NCBI GenBank assembly: GCA_031772625.1
Contig: CM062818.1
Span: 1,675,568,667-1,675,632,666, forward strand
Length of the DNA: 64,000 nucleotides
Source of the DNA: Pinus tabuliformis
Lineage: Eukaryota > Streptophyta > Pinopsida > Pinales > Pinaceae
Direction: 5' to 3'
Position 1 is the stretch's first letter; every line of letters starts with the position of its first letter. Both the position numbers and the translations under genes were made by a program. Below the pieces are notes generated by a model that saw only the letters and a program-made list of their open reading frames with translations, was not told the origin of the DNA and did no database searches. Positions 42,752-55,430 of the stretch are shown here, in pieces.

Positions 42752-43273
42752 ATATGTGGCTAAATTCTGGGTCACTTTTGTATATATGTGACCAATCGGA
42801 AGTATCATTCCCATAAGAGTTGAGCATGATGGTTAATGCCATGATCTATGGTCGGATGAGGCAATATACAACATTATTTTTGCTACCCTTCTTGTACTTG
42901 ATATTTAAATGAAATTTTTTCAGATATGTGGAACACTTATGATGGTGATCATTTTGCAACTTCCCTTGGTTTGTATGAACTACTGGGGTTGGTGGACTGT
43001 GTGGATGATTATTTCCTTGCACAAAATATTATGCTTCCATTTTCGGCAGATCTATACAATGGAATACATTTATTTGTCATAATTGGGATACTTCCGGATT
43101 ATGTCTAACAGTGTCTCACTATGATATGCCACTCGATGCCCCTATTGAGTAAGGACTACCCCAATAGCATAGTCAGAGGCATATGCGCTGATCTAAAATG
43201 GCTATTGCAATTCTTGTAATGTTAGAACTGGTGCAGATTAGAGGCGATGTTTCAACTCTGTGAATTCCTTATT
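42752..43273 (-). pseudogene. Element C RNase H region, strongly decayed
   Basis: Lies between the RT thumb and the integrase zinc finger, where Ty3/gypsy elements have RNase H. I could read no clean catalytic motif, only scattered short open pieces. The call rests on position. Confidence 0.4.
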
Positions 43274-44060
43274 TTAAGATTCAGACCAAAATATTTTTTC
43301 TCTCTCTCCTCGCTTGGCGACCTGATTCAAGGTCCATGTGATATGACAGAACACCAACATGAACTTGCAGTAGAAATTGGCAAGACTGAGAAAGATGCAA
43401 AGCTTTGTCAGAGTGGGTGGGGTTGCCCAATCCCGAATGACTTGGATCTTGGATAGATCCACATGCACCCCCCATTCATAAATAATGTATCTCAGATACT
43501 TAACCTCGATCATCCCAACAATAAATTTCTCAAAATTGGCACACAACTTGTGTTGTCACAATGTTTGGAGAACCTGTCGGATGTGTTGGAGGTGTTCCTT
43601 CCAACTCTTTCTCAAGATCAGGATTTCATCCACGTATACCACTACAAATGAGTTGGTTAATGGCCATAATATGTCATCCATGAGCCTCATGATGGTTGCA
43701 GAAGCATTCGTCAACCCAAAAGGCATAACCAACCATTCCAAATGACCCTATTGTCTTTAAAGACAATATTTTCACACATAGGAGCTTTTGAATGGTACCT
43801 GGTGACATCCAAACTTCAAGTCAATATTTATGAAATATTCTTCCCCATTGAGTTGGTGCAGAAGGTCATCAGTCCATGGTATTGGGTAACTACTCCAACT
43901 AATGATCTTATTCAGGACTTGATAGTCAATATAGAGTCTCCAAGTCCCATTCTTCTTCTAGACCAACACGATCAGGCTCCCACCAGGCGATGAAGCCAGT
44001 TGGATTGACCTTTCTGCAAAATCTCCTAAATTTTTCTCTTGATTTCATTGTTCTATATAA
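43274..44060 (-). pseudogene. Element C reverse transcriptase
   Basis: Minus strand pieces: INIDLKFGCHQVPFK at about 43810 (palm motif with first Asp), EWLVMPFGLTNASATIMRLM at 43735, FVVVYVDEILI at about 43640, and VKYLRYIIYEWGVHVDLSKI plus FLSLANFYCKFM at 43546-43274. The YVDD/YLDD box reads YVDE, so a catalytic Asp is changed. Several stops and frame changes add to this. Typical Ty3/gypsy RT. Confidence 0.82.
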
Positions 44061-44416
44061 TGGAGCATCAATAGATTTTTCCATTAGTAGGAGCACTCTT
44101 GGGGTCCGATCAATGGAATACTTGATCTAATAGTGCAGAGGCACCCCAAAAGGGGAGGTGAAGATGTCCTCGCACCCCCCTACAACCTTGTCCATATGTT
44201 ATTGTCATATGGAGGGGGGTTTTCTGGAGGTCGTGGCCATTATATTCTCCTTTCCCTAAGGGAATATCATCAGGAAAATAATTTTCTTAGTTTTGGAAAT
44301 GAGATTATTGCATTATTTTGCAGTAACCAAAGAGATGGTGGTACGCGATGCTACCTTGGGTATCATGTACAACTTATTTCCAGAGCTAACAATAACAAAG
44401 CAAGTCCTTGACTCAT

Positions 44417-44800
44417 TCATAGAATGTTACTTCTACAAGTATTAGGTTGGCCTAATAATACATCACGAAATTCAAGGGGAGAAATGTCAAATAATACCTC
44501 ATCTGTGAAGGGATTGATGTTGTATGAAAGGCGACATTGTTGGCTCACACGGAGATCTTGTCCTTGGTGAATCCACTCGATGGTGTATAGACGTGGGTGT
44601 CTTGTGGTCAGTAAGACCAATCACTTCATGGCCTCTACTACAGTGAGGTTCTTTTGGATCCCGATGTTGACAATGAACTTTAGCAGTGAACAGTCCATTT
44701 ACCCACATCTGTGAGTGGAAGAGACACTCCTTCTCCTCTAGATCTTCGGGTTTCCCCTTATGGATCTTCATGGTGGCAACGATGCCATTGGGCCCCACAT
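44417..44800 (-). pseudogene. Element C protease region
   Basis: Minus strand. 44798-44700 reads VATMKIHKGKPEDLEEKECL, then a broken VNGLFTAKVHC stretch. 44620-44417 gives VLLTTRHPRLYTIEWIHQGQDL and LEFRDVLLGQPNT, the downstream half of the protease in this family. The D-S-G-type active-site loop is not readable. It lies between gag and RT. Confidence 0.6.
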
Positions 44801-44839
44801 CGATAATCTTCTCCCCTTTTTCATTCCCGTTGTCAGGTT

Positions 44840-45487
44840 TTGACTCAGAGTGGGAAAATGCATCTAATTCTTAAGCCTTCAGCTCGGCCACCAGTGACAA
44901 CCTGGCCATACACTCACTTTTGTTGTGAGTGGAGCTCTTATGGAACCCACAAAACTTTCCCATGTCCTTCTTCAACTTCACATTCTTGTCCATTTATTGT
45001 GTCTTTGGTGGGTTGTCCTGGGCCATCCCACCTTGGCTTTGTCTTTTTTTCTGTGGTTTAGGGGAACCTTTCCCTTTCTTTGGATTCGGAGATCCAAAGT
45101 CTCGTTTATTCTATTTAAAATTATATTCGATATTGACAGTGTATCGATACATCGTGCTGAGCGAGGAGATGTCTATGAAATACATATCATCATAGATGTA
45201 TCTATGTAGCAAGCCATGGTACTTGAGTAGAAAATGTTTCTAAGAATCCTTGGTACCCAACTTCGTGGGAAGGGTATGAAAAACATTAGTAAACTTCGCC
45301 ACATCTTGGTCCTTTCCCTGCCACAGCATGATCCAAATTATGTCTTTGTCCTCATAGCTCCCTACAAGGTAGTACTTCTCCTTGACGGCATCCCAGAACT
45401 AATTCCAAACGGGAGTGGATGAAAACAGTGAGGTTGTAGTTTCATCCTTCTACTCACAATAGGATTCCCACCAGTCCTTCTGTGGAT
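44840..45487 (-). pseudogene. Element C gag, 5'-truncated
   Basis: Minus strand from 45487: KDWWESYCE, stop, KDETTTSLFSSTPVWN, stop, FWDAVKEKYYLVGSYEDKD, then KFTNVFHTLPTKLGTKDS. Near 44950 FCGFHKSSTHNKSEC is a Cys/His knuckle-like motif. This is the same gag family as C-prime (30596-30981). Homology stops abruptly at 45487, so the gag N-terminus, PBS and 5' LTR of C are missing. Confidence 0.8.
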
Positions 45488-45716
45488 TTATTTAACATAC
45501 CTTTAGAGTAAGTATAAAAAGAGGTTTTATTTAGGTGAATGCCTACAACTAGATCCAAACAATTAAGTGAGCCCAATTAAACCTATAAATCCTCCATGGC
45601 TCCAATCTTTTCCACTTTTCGCTTACATCCATAAAACAAAAGCACCAACTTGTCACTCTGTGTATTTTCTCCACTATTATCAATTTTAGGTGAAAAACAA
45701 CTTCTAAATTTCCTTT

Positions 45717-47080
45717 GTGGTAGTGATGGCTCCTAAAGCAATGTTCCAGAAGATTGCCAAAGAACGGAATCCCTCTACAATGTCCCTTGATCTAGATTAT
45801 ATACCACTTGTAGACTCCATTTTCAAGATCAATGACTCTGAATGTGACTTTGATTTCTATGAATTGCATTCATGGTTAAAACTGAAATATACCAATCAGG
45901 AGGATTCCATTCACTTCTGGGAGACTCTTTTGCCATTCTTTTCTTTTCCTAAGACCCATCAATTCCTTGATCTAATATCTTGGTGTTAAGCGAGGTATGA
46001 CCATGTGCAAAGAACAATAATGACTGAGGATGGAAAAATTCTGATTACCATCAGTGCTCAGATCATAAACCAAATGCTAATGATACCTCCATCTGATTCC
46101 CTTAGCCATTTCTCACCTGAAGCTCTCATGGACCTCCACAATAAACTCATCTTCCCATAGAGAGCTCTTATCTTTCAACTTTTCCTATCAAAAGATGTTG
46201 GATTGCCTAAGAGAAATCCTCCATATTCATCATCAATGTTCCCAGAAGCTACTAGACATTTTATCTCTCTATTATTATACATCCTAGGTTATGAAAATGA
46301 CGAGCAGTTGATGAATCAATCCTTTGGTTCTTTTCTATCTTTAGCAAATAATATCAACCTGCCTTCATGTCTAATTATAGCCACTTTCTAGTTGATAATA
46401 TACATGAACATTTTATGAATTTGACTACACAAGGAGTATTCATGCACATTTTAGTTATCATTCATCTAATTTTGTTTCAATAGCGAGATTTATTTCCTAG
46501 TCAACTCAACGAACAAGATGAGCAGGGGGTGAATCAATGAGTGATTCACTCAACAGAACTCATAAGAGCATGATCATTAAATTTTACATTCTCTCGGTTC
46601 ATTGATTCCTTCATACACCGCGTTCTTCAATTACTCAATAGCGAGGTAGAGCCCAGAATTGGAGAAGAAAGTAAAAACACAATGTACTTATTAAAGTAAA
46701 CCAACAATGGTGACTGGTTCCTATACCAGAATTACACTGAGATTAGGACCTATGGCAGTGAGTTAGCTCCCTAAAAATTGCATAAGTATGTGCCAATGAG
46801 AATATTCTTACTTGAATACATTAGGAAAATGATAAATATGGATGAAGTCCATTTTGTATCATGCAAGAAGAAATCACAATTTAAACACAAAGCCAATGTA
46901 GGAAGTTTTATCTATAACACTAGATCTACAGGTATAGAAGAAAATAGATTTCTAAAGAACTGAACCTCTATTCAAGCTTCATTTGGCCTTATGATCCTTT
47001 TGGGTTTACTTCAACTCTAAGAGTGCAGTTGAAGGCAAAAACTTACAACCATACTCCCAGGCCAAAATTGGAGAAGTTAA
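45717..47080 (+). pseudogene. Plus-strand retroelement extra ORF remnant
   Basis: Starts with an ATG at 45717 (open to 45989) and continues with stops and frame changes to about 47080. Readable pieces: TIMTEDGKILITISAQIINQ and MLMIPPSD, FPEATRHFISLLLYILGYEN (46203-46391), GDWFLYQNYTEIRTYGSEL, and KYVPMRIFLLEYIRKMINMD (46778-46963). The order T-x-D-G-K-I...P, then L-Y-Q...R-x-(Y/F)-G, then a P-x-(R/Y)-I stretch parallels the ORF in the B LTRs, so it is a distant member of that class. It is on the opposite strand to its neighbours C and E, whose ends it separates. No LTR was found for it. Confidence 0.5.
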
Positions 47081-47179
47081 TGAACCAGGACAAATGGTCT
47101 AAAGGTACTCTCACAAAATTTGATTACAGCACACATTTGACATATTTTCCTAAGAATTCTCTCCATTTGAAATAATGAG

Positions 47180-48720
47180 ATAAGTCTTAAAGAAATAGGT
47201 CTCCTTTCCCCATGGATAACCATAGATTGGCTGGCATCACTCAAAAAATGAAGGGTTTTTCTTCAACAACTAAGCACATCCCAGTGGGATTCAAGCTAGT
47301 CCATCCCAATTATCACATCATAGTGACCAAGTGGCATCACATAAAGATTCACATTTGTTACACACACTCCAAAGTCTATAGTGCACTCTTGAACTAAGCA
47401 TTCAACCTTTTGAGATCGCCCTCATGCCATCTCAACCTGATCAAAATCATTTTCCTCTATTGCCACCAATTTACATTTCAATAAAGAATTAGAAGAAATA
47501 AAAATTTTAGTTGCAATAGGATAAAGAAAAATAGTAATAACCATACCATTTAGCTTACCTGATGCTTCAAGCACTGTAGATTGATGCTCGACCTTGTGAT
47601 TTTGCACAACTGGATGAATCCTATGGGCTCTGCCCATATCTCTAACAATGGATTATTCTTTCTCTAATCATGATTTATTATTCTATTCAGGTAAATCTCA
47701 CTCACAATTTGGTACTCCACAAGTCCAACATCCATTAGTGGGAGTAGTTTTCATAAATTTGACACTTTTATTAGGTGATTCTTGAGTGCGAGCATTACTT
47801 TGTTGAAGATGTTGCCTTGGGTTATTTCTTTGGTTCTTAAAAGTATGATTCTTTTGAAATCCTTGATGATGTGAACCTCCTGAATTATGTCTTACATAGG
47901 AGACTCCCCTTCAAGAAGGTTTCCCAGGGAATGATAGATTTGGGTTTTTATCCCGAACTTTGTACCCAAACAATTCTTCCTTGACTATAATTTTTGTTCC
48001 ACTACCTCATGCATCATAGTAGGCCTCAAAATGCGCAACTTTTCCTTTATAATAGGATTCATTCCATACAAAAACTTGTTTAGCTTGATGGATTTAGTAT
48101 TTATATGGGCATCATATCTAAGCAACTCCATGAATCGTGCTTCATATTCAAGGATTATCTTAGTTCCTTGCTTAATATCATGGAACTCATTCAATTTCCT
48201 CTCCAAATATTCAACAGAAAGGTAATTTTCTCAAAATTCCTCTTGAAATCATTCCCATGTCAAGGTATACATGGATTATCCCAATTGGGATTCTAACTTC
48301 CTCCACCATAATAGTGCACTCTCGTTAAGTTGGTATATAGCCAACTTTGCCTTTGGATTCTAGAATAGTTCCTCAACTCAAAACATAGGCACATGTTTTC
48401 CAACCAAGCTTCTACCACCTCCCCTTTTGTGGCACCCTTGAAGATAGGAAGCTTAACATTTTCCAACTCTCAATGTACATTTCCATCAAATGGTATTTCT
48501 TGCCTCTCTGCTTGAGATGAAGAACAGGCACTGAAGTATTTCCCCCAACCATACTAATCAAGAATTCAATCATGTTTTGGAAAGATAAGATCATATCCCT
48601 TACTGCCTTGATGGATATTTTCTCAGATTATTTATCTTGGGGAGGTGGAGATGAGAAATCCTTCCCCCTCCTTGATGTTCTCTCCATGATTACTTAACCT
48701 GACCAAGGAAAAATTCGGGT
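47180..48720 (-). pseudogene. Element E gag-protease, 3'-truncated
   Basis: Minus strand. 48206-47985 reads KLNEFHDIKQGTKIILEYEA and NKFLYGMNPIIKEKLR, the gag core. GCWTCGVPNCE near 47730 is a decayed CCHC knuckle. 47637-47422 reads GRAHRIHPVVQNHKVEHQST and SSNSLLKCKLVAIEEND, where the D-S-G-A loop has decayed. 47400-47200 reads NLYVMPLGHYDVMIGMDWLE in broken frame, the end of the RVP_2-type protease. Pol is absent: the element stops where the plus-strand remnant begins. Confidence 0.72.
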
Positions 48721-48769
48721 AAGTAAATAAATATTAGTAGGCAAGCTCTAGGTCCTAAAGTTTTAGCTT

Positions 48770-48782
48770 GGCTCAGATACCA
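48770..48782 (-). other. Primer-binding site of element E (initiator tRNA-Met type)
   Basis: Minus strand TGGTATCTGAGCC, one mismatch to TGGTATCAGAGCC, two bases after the LTR end (GGGACCTTACA). Confidence 0.85.
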
Positions 48783-48784
48783 TA

Positions 48785-51240
48785 TGTAAGGTCCCACCTT
48801 AGCAACCATTAGGATTATACTAATGCTAACTCAAAATGTGATTTAAGTTTAAGTTTTTAAGACATAAAAGTTAATGCAAGGTCACATACCTATATTTTTA
48901 TTTTTATTTTTATTTTTATTGGTATTCGTTAAACCACATACTAATTTCTACTAACTGACTAACCCATGATGATATTAAACTTCTCATTAAAGCTATATGG
49001 TCATGGTTCCTCAAGATCCAAAACATACAATTATAAGTCTTAAAATAAGATTTAAATGATAGAGTCTTTAGGGGATAAATAATCCAATCTTTACAAATCA
49101 CAGTTTCTAATAATGTAATTGTTCATTCTATTTCAATTAAAATTGTTTAAGAGTGACTAACTTGATTTTGTTCTAGATAATATGCCTATGAATTCTTTGG
49201 TAAAAGAAAAGGACGAAAACCAAGATAATTCAACTTCTAAAGGAGTGGTTTCCAATTATTATGAATTCATATGAGAGCTAACAATTACAACAATTCACCT
49301 AGCCAATTTTCCTTCCATGATTTTTTAATTCAATTGAATCATCATGCTTATTACTTGAGATATTTCCAAAAATACCTTGGTTGCAAATCCAAAATTCACT
49401 TAGTCATATTTATAGACAATTCATAGATGTAATTAGCTACAACCATTGAAGCATTATATCAAATAGTTTGCAAGCATGAAATGTACAGCCATTGAGGTAT
49501 TTTTTCAAACACTTACAACACAACCCTTAAGCCAATTTCACCACAATTAACTACCATGAATATAAGATTACATAAATTATTTTCCATTATTAATGATGCG
49601 AAAAAATTTATCTAATACATAAGTAGAATTGTCATCCACCTTGATTGCTGCATATATAAAAATTTAGGAAGATAATGACTACAAATATTTAAGAATTTTT
49701 ACAAATAGCTCGCAGCGATGTAGCTATAACCATTGGAGAATTTTGAAAAATGGTTAGCAGTCACAAAATGAGCTATTAGTTATTAAAATATCAAAAAAGT
49801 CGTCACAAGTTACTTAACTATCAATATATTAACCATTGAGACTTTAAATTAATAATTCCAAGTTTACATAACAGACTGGTTTCATAAAAAGAGATTACCA
49901 TGTAATCATAGCTGCAAAAACATAGCAAGAAAAACCACCAGGAAACAACAACAAATCTGTAAAATATATCACGTTACAAAACCAGATTCAAAAACTTTGT
50001 TTTTTGAAATCAAGGTTGGGGAGACATGGCCTGAAGGTATGGATACCCCCTGAAGTTAAAATGAATCGAAATAGGAACGCCCATAAATGTGATTATTTAA
50101 AACCACAACCAAAAACAAATTCATACTATCTCATTTATCACTTTTGTCAAACATTAATGGGAAAACTTATCTATAGTTGTAAAAATAGAAGGAAAATAAA
50201 AATTTATGTTATTAACATGTTTTCATAAAACTCATGGTAGCCTAAATGCTTCAGCCATCAAGGCATGATGTAAATCAACTTGCAGTCAAACTATACAAAA
50301 AAAACTAAATAAAATAAACTATAGTTATTGAAGAATTCCTTCAACCTTTAGTGTGAATCATTTGATATACATCTATGTTTCAGTCAACAACCAAATAAGC
50401 GAAATCATATAATGAACTATAAAAAAACACAATATAATGTTGTCAACATGCCTAGCAGTGAATTTATACAACTCAAAAAAATGGGAGTATGCTTGAACTC
50501 CATTGAGAGTATGTTCCAGCTCCAATATCCTTACCAACTCATTGTGAACCACCCCATTTTCCTACCAACCATATCTAGGAAGAACTTATCCCCTTGGAAC
50601 CCCTGAGCTATAAAATCTCACAAGCAGTACCACAAGATAGCAATAGAGAGATTTTAAAGGCAAACTAAGGAAGGAAATTTCCACTTCCTTTCAATACCAC
50701 TGATGGCAAACCTCAATAGCTAGAGATCTTAGGATTTTAATAAGAATTTCAGATTTATTATGGAAGCAATTGGCTACTCTCCATATCTCTCCCTCTCACT
50801 ATTTTCCTCAAGTATCCTCCCCTCTTGGCATCATAATCCCCCTTAAGTGGGAATACATGAGACTCATATATAGGAGGAGCAACCAATTATTGTCATAAAG
50901 GAGTAGTAATGTGCATGCATTGGGTTCCATTTAGAGGAGTGTAACTTATGCCATTAAGGAGAGGTATGCATGCCTTAGTTAAGGAGAGTGTAACATATGC
51001 ATTAAAGAGAGTGTAAGAGGAATATTTTATGACATATTTTTAATGAGTGAAAAGGAATATTACATTCCTTGATGAGTGCATAAAAGAGAGTGTAATGAAT
51101 TATTTTAAAGAGAGAGAGAGAGTTACATAGAGCCATGAGTGTCCTGAAGGAGATGTTTGAATTGGTTGAGGAGATAAAATTGACTTGTAATTCCTTTTTA
51201 ATAATAATATTCATAGTCGAAGTAGAAAATTGAGACGAGA
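48785..51240 (-). mobile_element. Element E 5' LTR (outer end uncertain)
   Basis: The inner end is fixed by the PBS: on plus the LTR starts TGTAAGGTCCCACC at 48785. A TATA box on minus (CCTATATATGAG, 50863-50874) lies about 2.1 kb out, so the LTR is long. The outer end is not resolved because the partner LTR is missing. I place it near 51240, before the LINE. The stretch is AT-rich with no gene. A GA run lies at 51109-51121. Confidence 0.5.
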
Positions 51241-51559
51241 TCATGAGGATGGAGAGTGACTAGGGTTTGCCCTCATGGGTAGCACCTAACAGACCTGCAA
51301 ACCTTGGAGGAAGGAACGGTTGGGGCTCAGTCTCACGAGCATCGCCTGGCAGATGTGCACCTCCATGAACAACAAAATGGAAGAGGGAAAGGACAAAGGA
51401 ACAGATTGACAGAGGAGTGAGTGGGATGGCAGGGAGGGGAGAGATCCCATCCTACCGAAGTGTCATCGTAGGTGAGACAAACCTCGAGGGATGAGCCAGT
51501 GGAAACAAGAATCGTGGAAAGGGTCTACCTATACTGGGAGGGAAATGGCAGGTAGGGCT

Positions 51560-52230
51560 TGGAGGAAAATGCTTTCCTAGAGCATCCAAAAAACCCAGAT
51601 TTGTAATACCTAATAACAAGTTGGAGGAGTATAGAGGATATATGGAGGATGACACCCTGATTTGGAAGTTTTTAGGGGAATGGCCAATGGAGAAGTAATT
51701 AATAAAATGGATTCAGCAATGATGGAAACCAAAGGGGCATATATACCTCAAGTTGGGGGTGAAAGGGTTCTTCTTGGTTATTTTTTCTATCCTAGAAGAC
51801 AACGAGAGGATGTTTTAAGATGGAACATATTTATTCAACAATACAGGCATGTTCATGTGAGAGTGGGAGGAGTGATATAACCCAGATCAAGAGAAGATGT
51901 TGGTGGTACCCATCTGGGTTTGACTATTCAGCCTCCCAATGGACTTCCGGGACCTAGAAATACTATAAGGAATAGTAAACTCAATCGGCACTTTTGTAAA
52001 AGTGGCACACACGACGAGAAAAAGTAGGTATATTTCATATGTAAGAATTTTTGTTTACATGAATATCATGGAGCCGTTAATAGACTACATAGAACTTGAA
52101 TACCATGATGAGGTATCCAAACCAGAAACCCTAGATTATGAGCATATCCCCTTCAAATGTAGGAGATGTCATGAATATGGGAACTCATACCGAGCTTTCC
52201 TACTAAACAACCCAGACAACTAGACATAAG
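51560..52230 (+). pseudogene. LINE ORF1 (DUF4283-like, zinc knuckle)
   Basis: Readable: FEEYRGYMEDDTLIWKFLGE near 51630, then a GYFFYPRRQRED counterpart region, then SRYISYVRIFVYMNIMEPLI and IELEYHDE at 52020-52120, ending CRRCHEYGNSY near 52160, a CCHC knuckle whose last His and Cys are lost. This is the architecture of the RNA-binding ORF1 protein of plant L1 elements. Frames are broken. Confidence 0.65.
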
Positions 52231-52937
52231 AAAAGAATATGGAGAGGCAATGGGAAAAGAGGACAGAGATTATTTCTAGGAAGTTCACAAATGGAGAGGC
52301 GATGGGAAAATAGGATGGAGACAATTTCTACGAAGTGCAAATATGGAAAAGAAATAAAAGACCAACAGGGACACAAAAGGTGCACCAAAACGAGGTAGAG
52401 AAACGAAACCTCAATATATTTTCTACCCTTCAAATGGATGAGATGGAGAACACGAGCAGGGAAGATACTAAGGAGACGACAAATACTTAGCAAAAAGAAA
52501 ATGAGGGAAGTAAATAAAAGAGACAAGAAATAAAAGTAAAAAAAGAGAGGAGAATAACATGAAAATGGTGGAGAAAAATCTAATGGAAATATACTCCCAG
52601 AAAGAAGACCTTAGTGTGGAGGATCAAGTGATAAACAAATGCTACAAGAATGGAGACACCTGGATGAACGCTTCATCCCAGAGGACCAAAAGAAACTCTA
52701 TAAAGAAACCTCTCAGCAATACAAGATAAAACAAGGATTAGCTATAATAGTGCAACTAGAACACTTAGGATCCCAATTCAGACAAGGGAAAGATCCAAGA
52801 GTACTGGGAAAGTAGGGAATGAAAAGGGGAAGAAGACCTATGAACGATTCCATACAAATGGTGGGGGAACTATTAGTAAAATCAGGGAGAGTGGTGCCAT
52901 TATCAGAGGTATTCCAACAGCCCCCAAAATTGTTGAA

Positions 52938-53650
52938 ATGATTATTACAACCTATAATATAAGACGCCTCAATAGGAGAGGAAAAAGTGATACCTCAAAT
53001 AGAGATTGAAAAAGGATCGACCTAGTATTATGATCTTACAAGAAATAAAAATCAGTGAAAAACAATTGAAAGAGATTATAGAAAACTATAAACCCTAGTA
53101 CCAAGTCATTGGATAGGATGAAAATGGCAGCATAAGAGGATTGGCCATCATTTGGAACCTGGGAGAAATATGGTTCGAATACTGGGTTAGCATTCCACAA
53201 ATCCTCTCTGGGAGATTTAGGGTCATTGGATCCAATGGTTGGATGTTACTCACAGGAGTATACAGTCCTGATATACCGGCAAAAAGGAGGGATTTTCTAC
53301 AGAACCTAGTAAAAATAAGAAGCTTGTGCCGGAGGAGTTATGGGTGGTGGGAGAGGATTTTAACATGATGGCCTCATTGGCAGGAAAAGAGGTGGCATGA
53401 GGAGAATGAACATTGATATGGAACTCTTTGGGGACACTATAGCAGAGCAAAGAATAGTCGACATCCAAAATATAAATGGGGTGCACACCTGGAACAATAG
53501 AAGAGGATGGAATAACGAAATTGCATCCAGAGTAGATAGATTCTTGATCTAGGAAAATGTAATGAGTGGAGATATATTTGTCGAAGAATTGATTCTTCTT
53601 GGAGTGGGAACAGACCACTGTCCGATCTGACTAGAAGTGGACCTATAATC
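52938..53650 (+). pseudogene. LINE ORF2 endonuclease domain
   Basis: The ATG at 52938 opens MIITTYNIRRLNRRGKSD, then MILQEIKI (53030, the active-site Glu motif), WMLLTGVYSPD, DFNMMASLAGKE (53360), THTWNNRR-type VHTWNNRRGWNNEIASRVDR (about 53480-53540) and GTDHCPI (about 53620, catalytic Asp-His). This is an APE-type endonuclease that nicks the target for priming. Several stops and shifts. Confidence 0.75.
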
Positions 53651-54239
53651 TAGCATGAGAAATCATCCCTTTACATTTAAAGCCTTTCGGCTTAGAGACC
53701 TTGGCCTCACTAAAAAAATCGAGCTATGGTAGACATAAAGAGAACAACAGGGGAGGAACAATATGCATACGTTCCAACTAAAACTCAAAGAAAAAAAAAG
53801 AAAAAGGAAAAAAAAAAGGAAATGGAACATAGAACACTTCGAACACATTATGAAGGATCAACATCAATTAAATCAAAAGATGATGGAAGTGAAACAAAAA
53901 ATATTACTGGAAGGGAGATCAAATGAGACAATAGTAGAAGAAGGACGAATCATCAACTAGTTGGAGGAAAGGCACAAGTAAGAGGCTATTCTGTGGAAAC
54001 AGAAATGGAGAGTGAAATAGTTAAGAAAAGGGGAGAGGAACACCTAATTCTTCAACAAGGCCATGATACAACATCGTCAGAGAAATAGAATATTCTCACT
54101 GAAATATGATAAGGGGAATTGTATTATGCAATGGGAGGAGATTGAGGGAATCCTCATAAACCACTTCAGGGATCTAACCTCAAGAAGATAAAGTAGAAGT
54201 AATGCCAATAATCTCCCAGTACATTGCCCAGATGGTCAC

Positions 54240-55430
54240 TCAAGAGTAGAATCTAGCCTTGGTGAGAGTAATAATGCTCAAGGAAGTGGAAGAAATTGTT
54301 AGAGCACTGAAAAATAATAAGGTCCCAGGCTCGGACAGGTTCACAACTGAACTTTTCCAAGTCACTTAGCCGTTCATGGGAAAATACATCCTGTAGGTTG
54401 TGGAGGAATCAAGACGAAATCAGAGGGTATGCACTGGACTTAACTCCACTTTTATTACTCTCATTCCTAAAACTTCAAATTCATAAGACCTGTAGGGATT
54501 TAGACCCATTGCCTTGTGCAATGTCATCTATAAATTTATATCCACTTTCATCTTCAAACGACTAAAGCCTCTTCTCCCTAACAATATCTCCCCATAACAA
54601 ACAAGCTTTGTTGAAGGGAGGCAAATCCTAGACAGAATGGTCACCTCCCAAGAAGTGGTCCATTCCCTCAAGGTCGAGAAGGCCATAGGCATGTTAGTGA
54701 AGTTGGATCTCTCAAAGGCTTATGATCAATTGAGCTGGGAGTACTTAAGGAGCATCCTCAGGGATTATGGTTTTAATCCTAGATGAATTAACTCGATAAG
54801 TGTTATGATATCCACCCCTATTTTTTCTGTCCTTCTAAACGAGACCCCTACCAGAACATTCAACCCCACTCAGGGTCTAAGACAATGAGATCCCTTGTCT
54901 CCTTTCCTTTTTATTATTACTGCTGATGGATTGGGTAGATACATCAAGAAGGAAGCTCAAGAGTCCAAAATCAAAGGCTTAAGGATCCGCGAGAATGACC
55001 TTGCAATAACACACCATAATTTTGTGGATGATATCATGCTCTTCCGCCAAGTTTCTCTCAGAGAAGCCCAAAGAATGAAAGAAATATTTAACACCTTTAT
55101 GCAAGCATATGGAACCCAAATCAATAACAAACAATCATGTACCTTATTCTTCAATACCCAAGGGAACGTAAAATCCTATTTGGCCAAGATTATGGGATTT
55201 AGCACAGGTAGCCTCCCCATGAAGTATCCAGGAATCCCCCTATCAGAAAACCCCCTAAAATTGGTAAGATGGGAAAAAACTATCCAAACTATTAAGAAGG
55301 TTGGGAAAATAGGCCTTTCGATCCCTAAATCTAGCATGCAGAATAGTCCTTCTAAAAGTAGTACTACAGTCAATCCCTATCTACTAGATGTCAGGTATGG
55401 TTTCCCCCTAAGGGGTCTATAAAAAAATGG
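54240..55430 (+). pseudogene. LINE ORF2 reverse transcriptase
   Basis: Readable: FITLIPKT, GFRPIALCNVIYKFISTFIF, QTSFVEGRQILDRMV, LVKLDLSKAYDQLSWEYL (about 54700, first catalytic Asp), GLRQ-stop-DPLSPFLFII (about 54875) and NFVDDIMLF (55018-55043, catalytic Asp pair, FVDD in place of the common FADD), then GIPLSENPLKL. The longest open piece is 54895-55422. Non-LTR RT. Confidence 0.82.

Noticed and set aside
45717-45989. Plus-strand 90-codon ORF as an independent plant gene
   Set aside because: Its frame continues, broken, into retroelement-type extra-ORF motifs to 47080.
51109-51121. GA microsatellite
   Set aside because: Too short to matter; mentioned only within the E LTR.
53726-53960. 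Lys-rich ORFs on plus
   Set aside because: Produced by A-rich sequence in the decayed LINE between endonuclease and RT. No domain signal.
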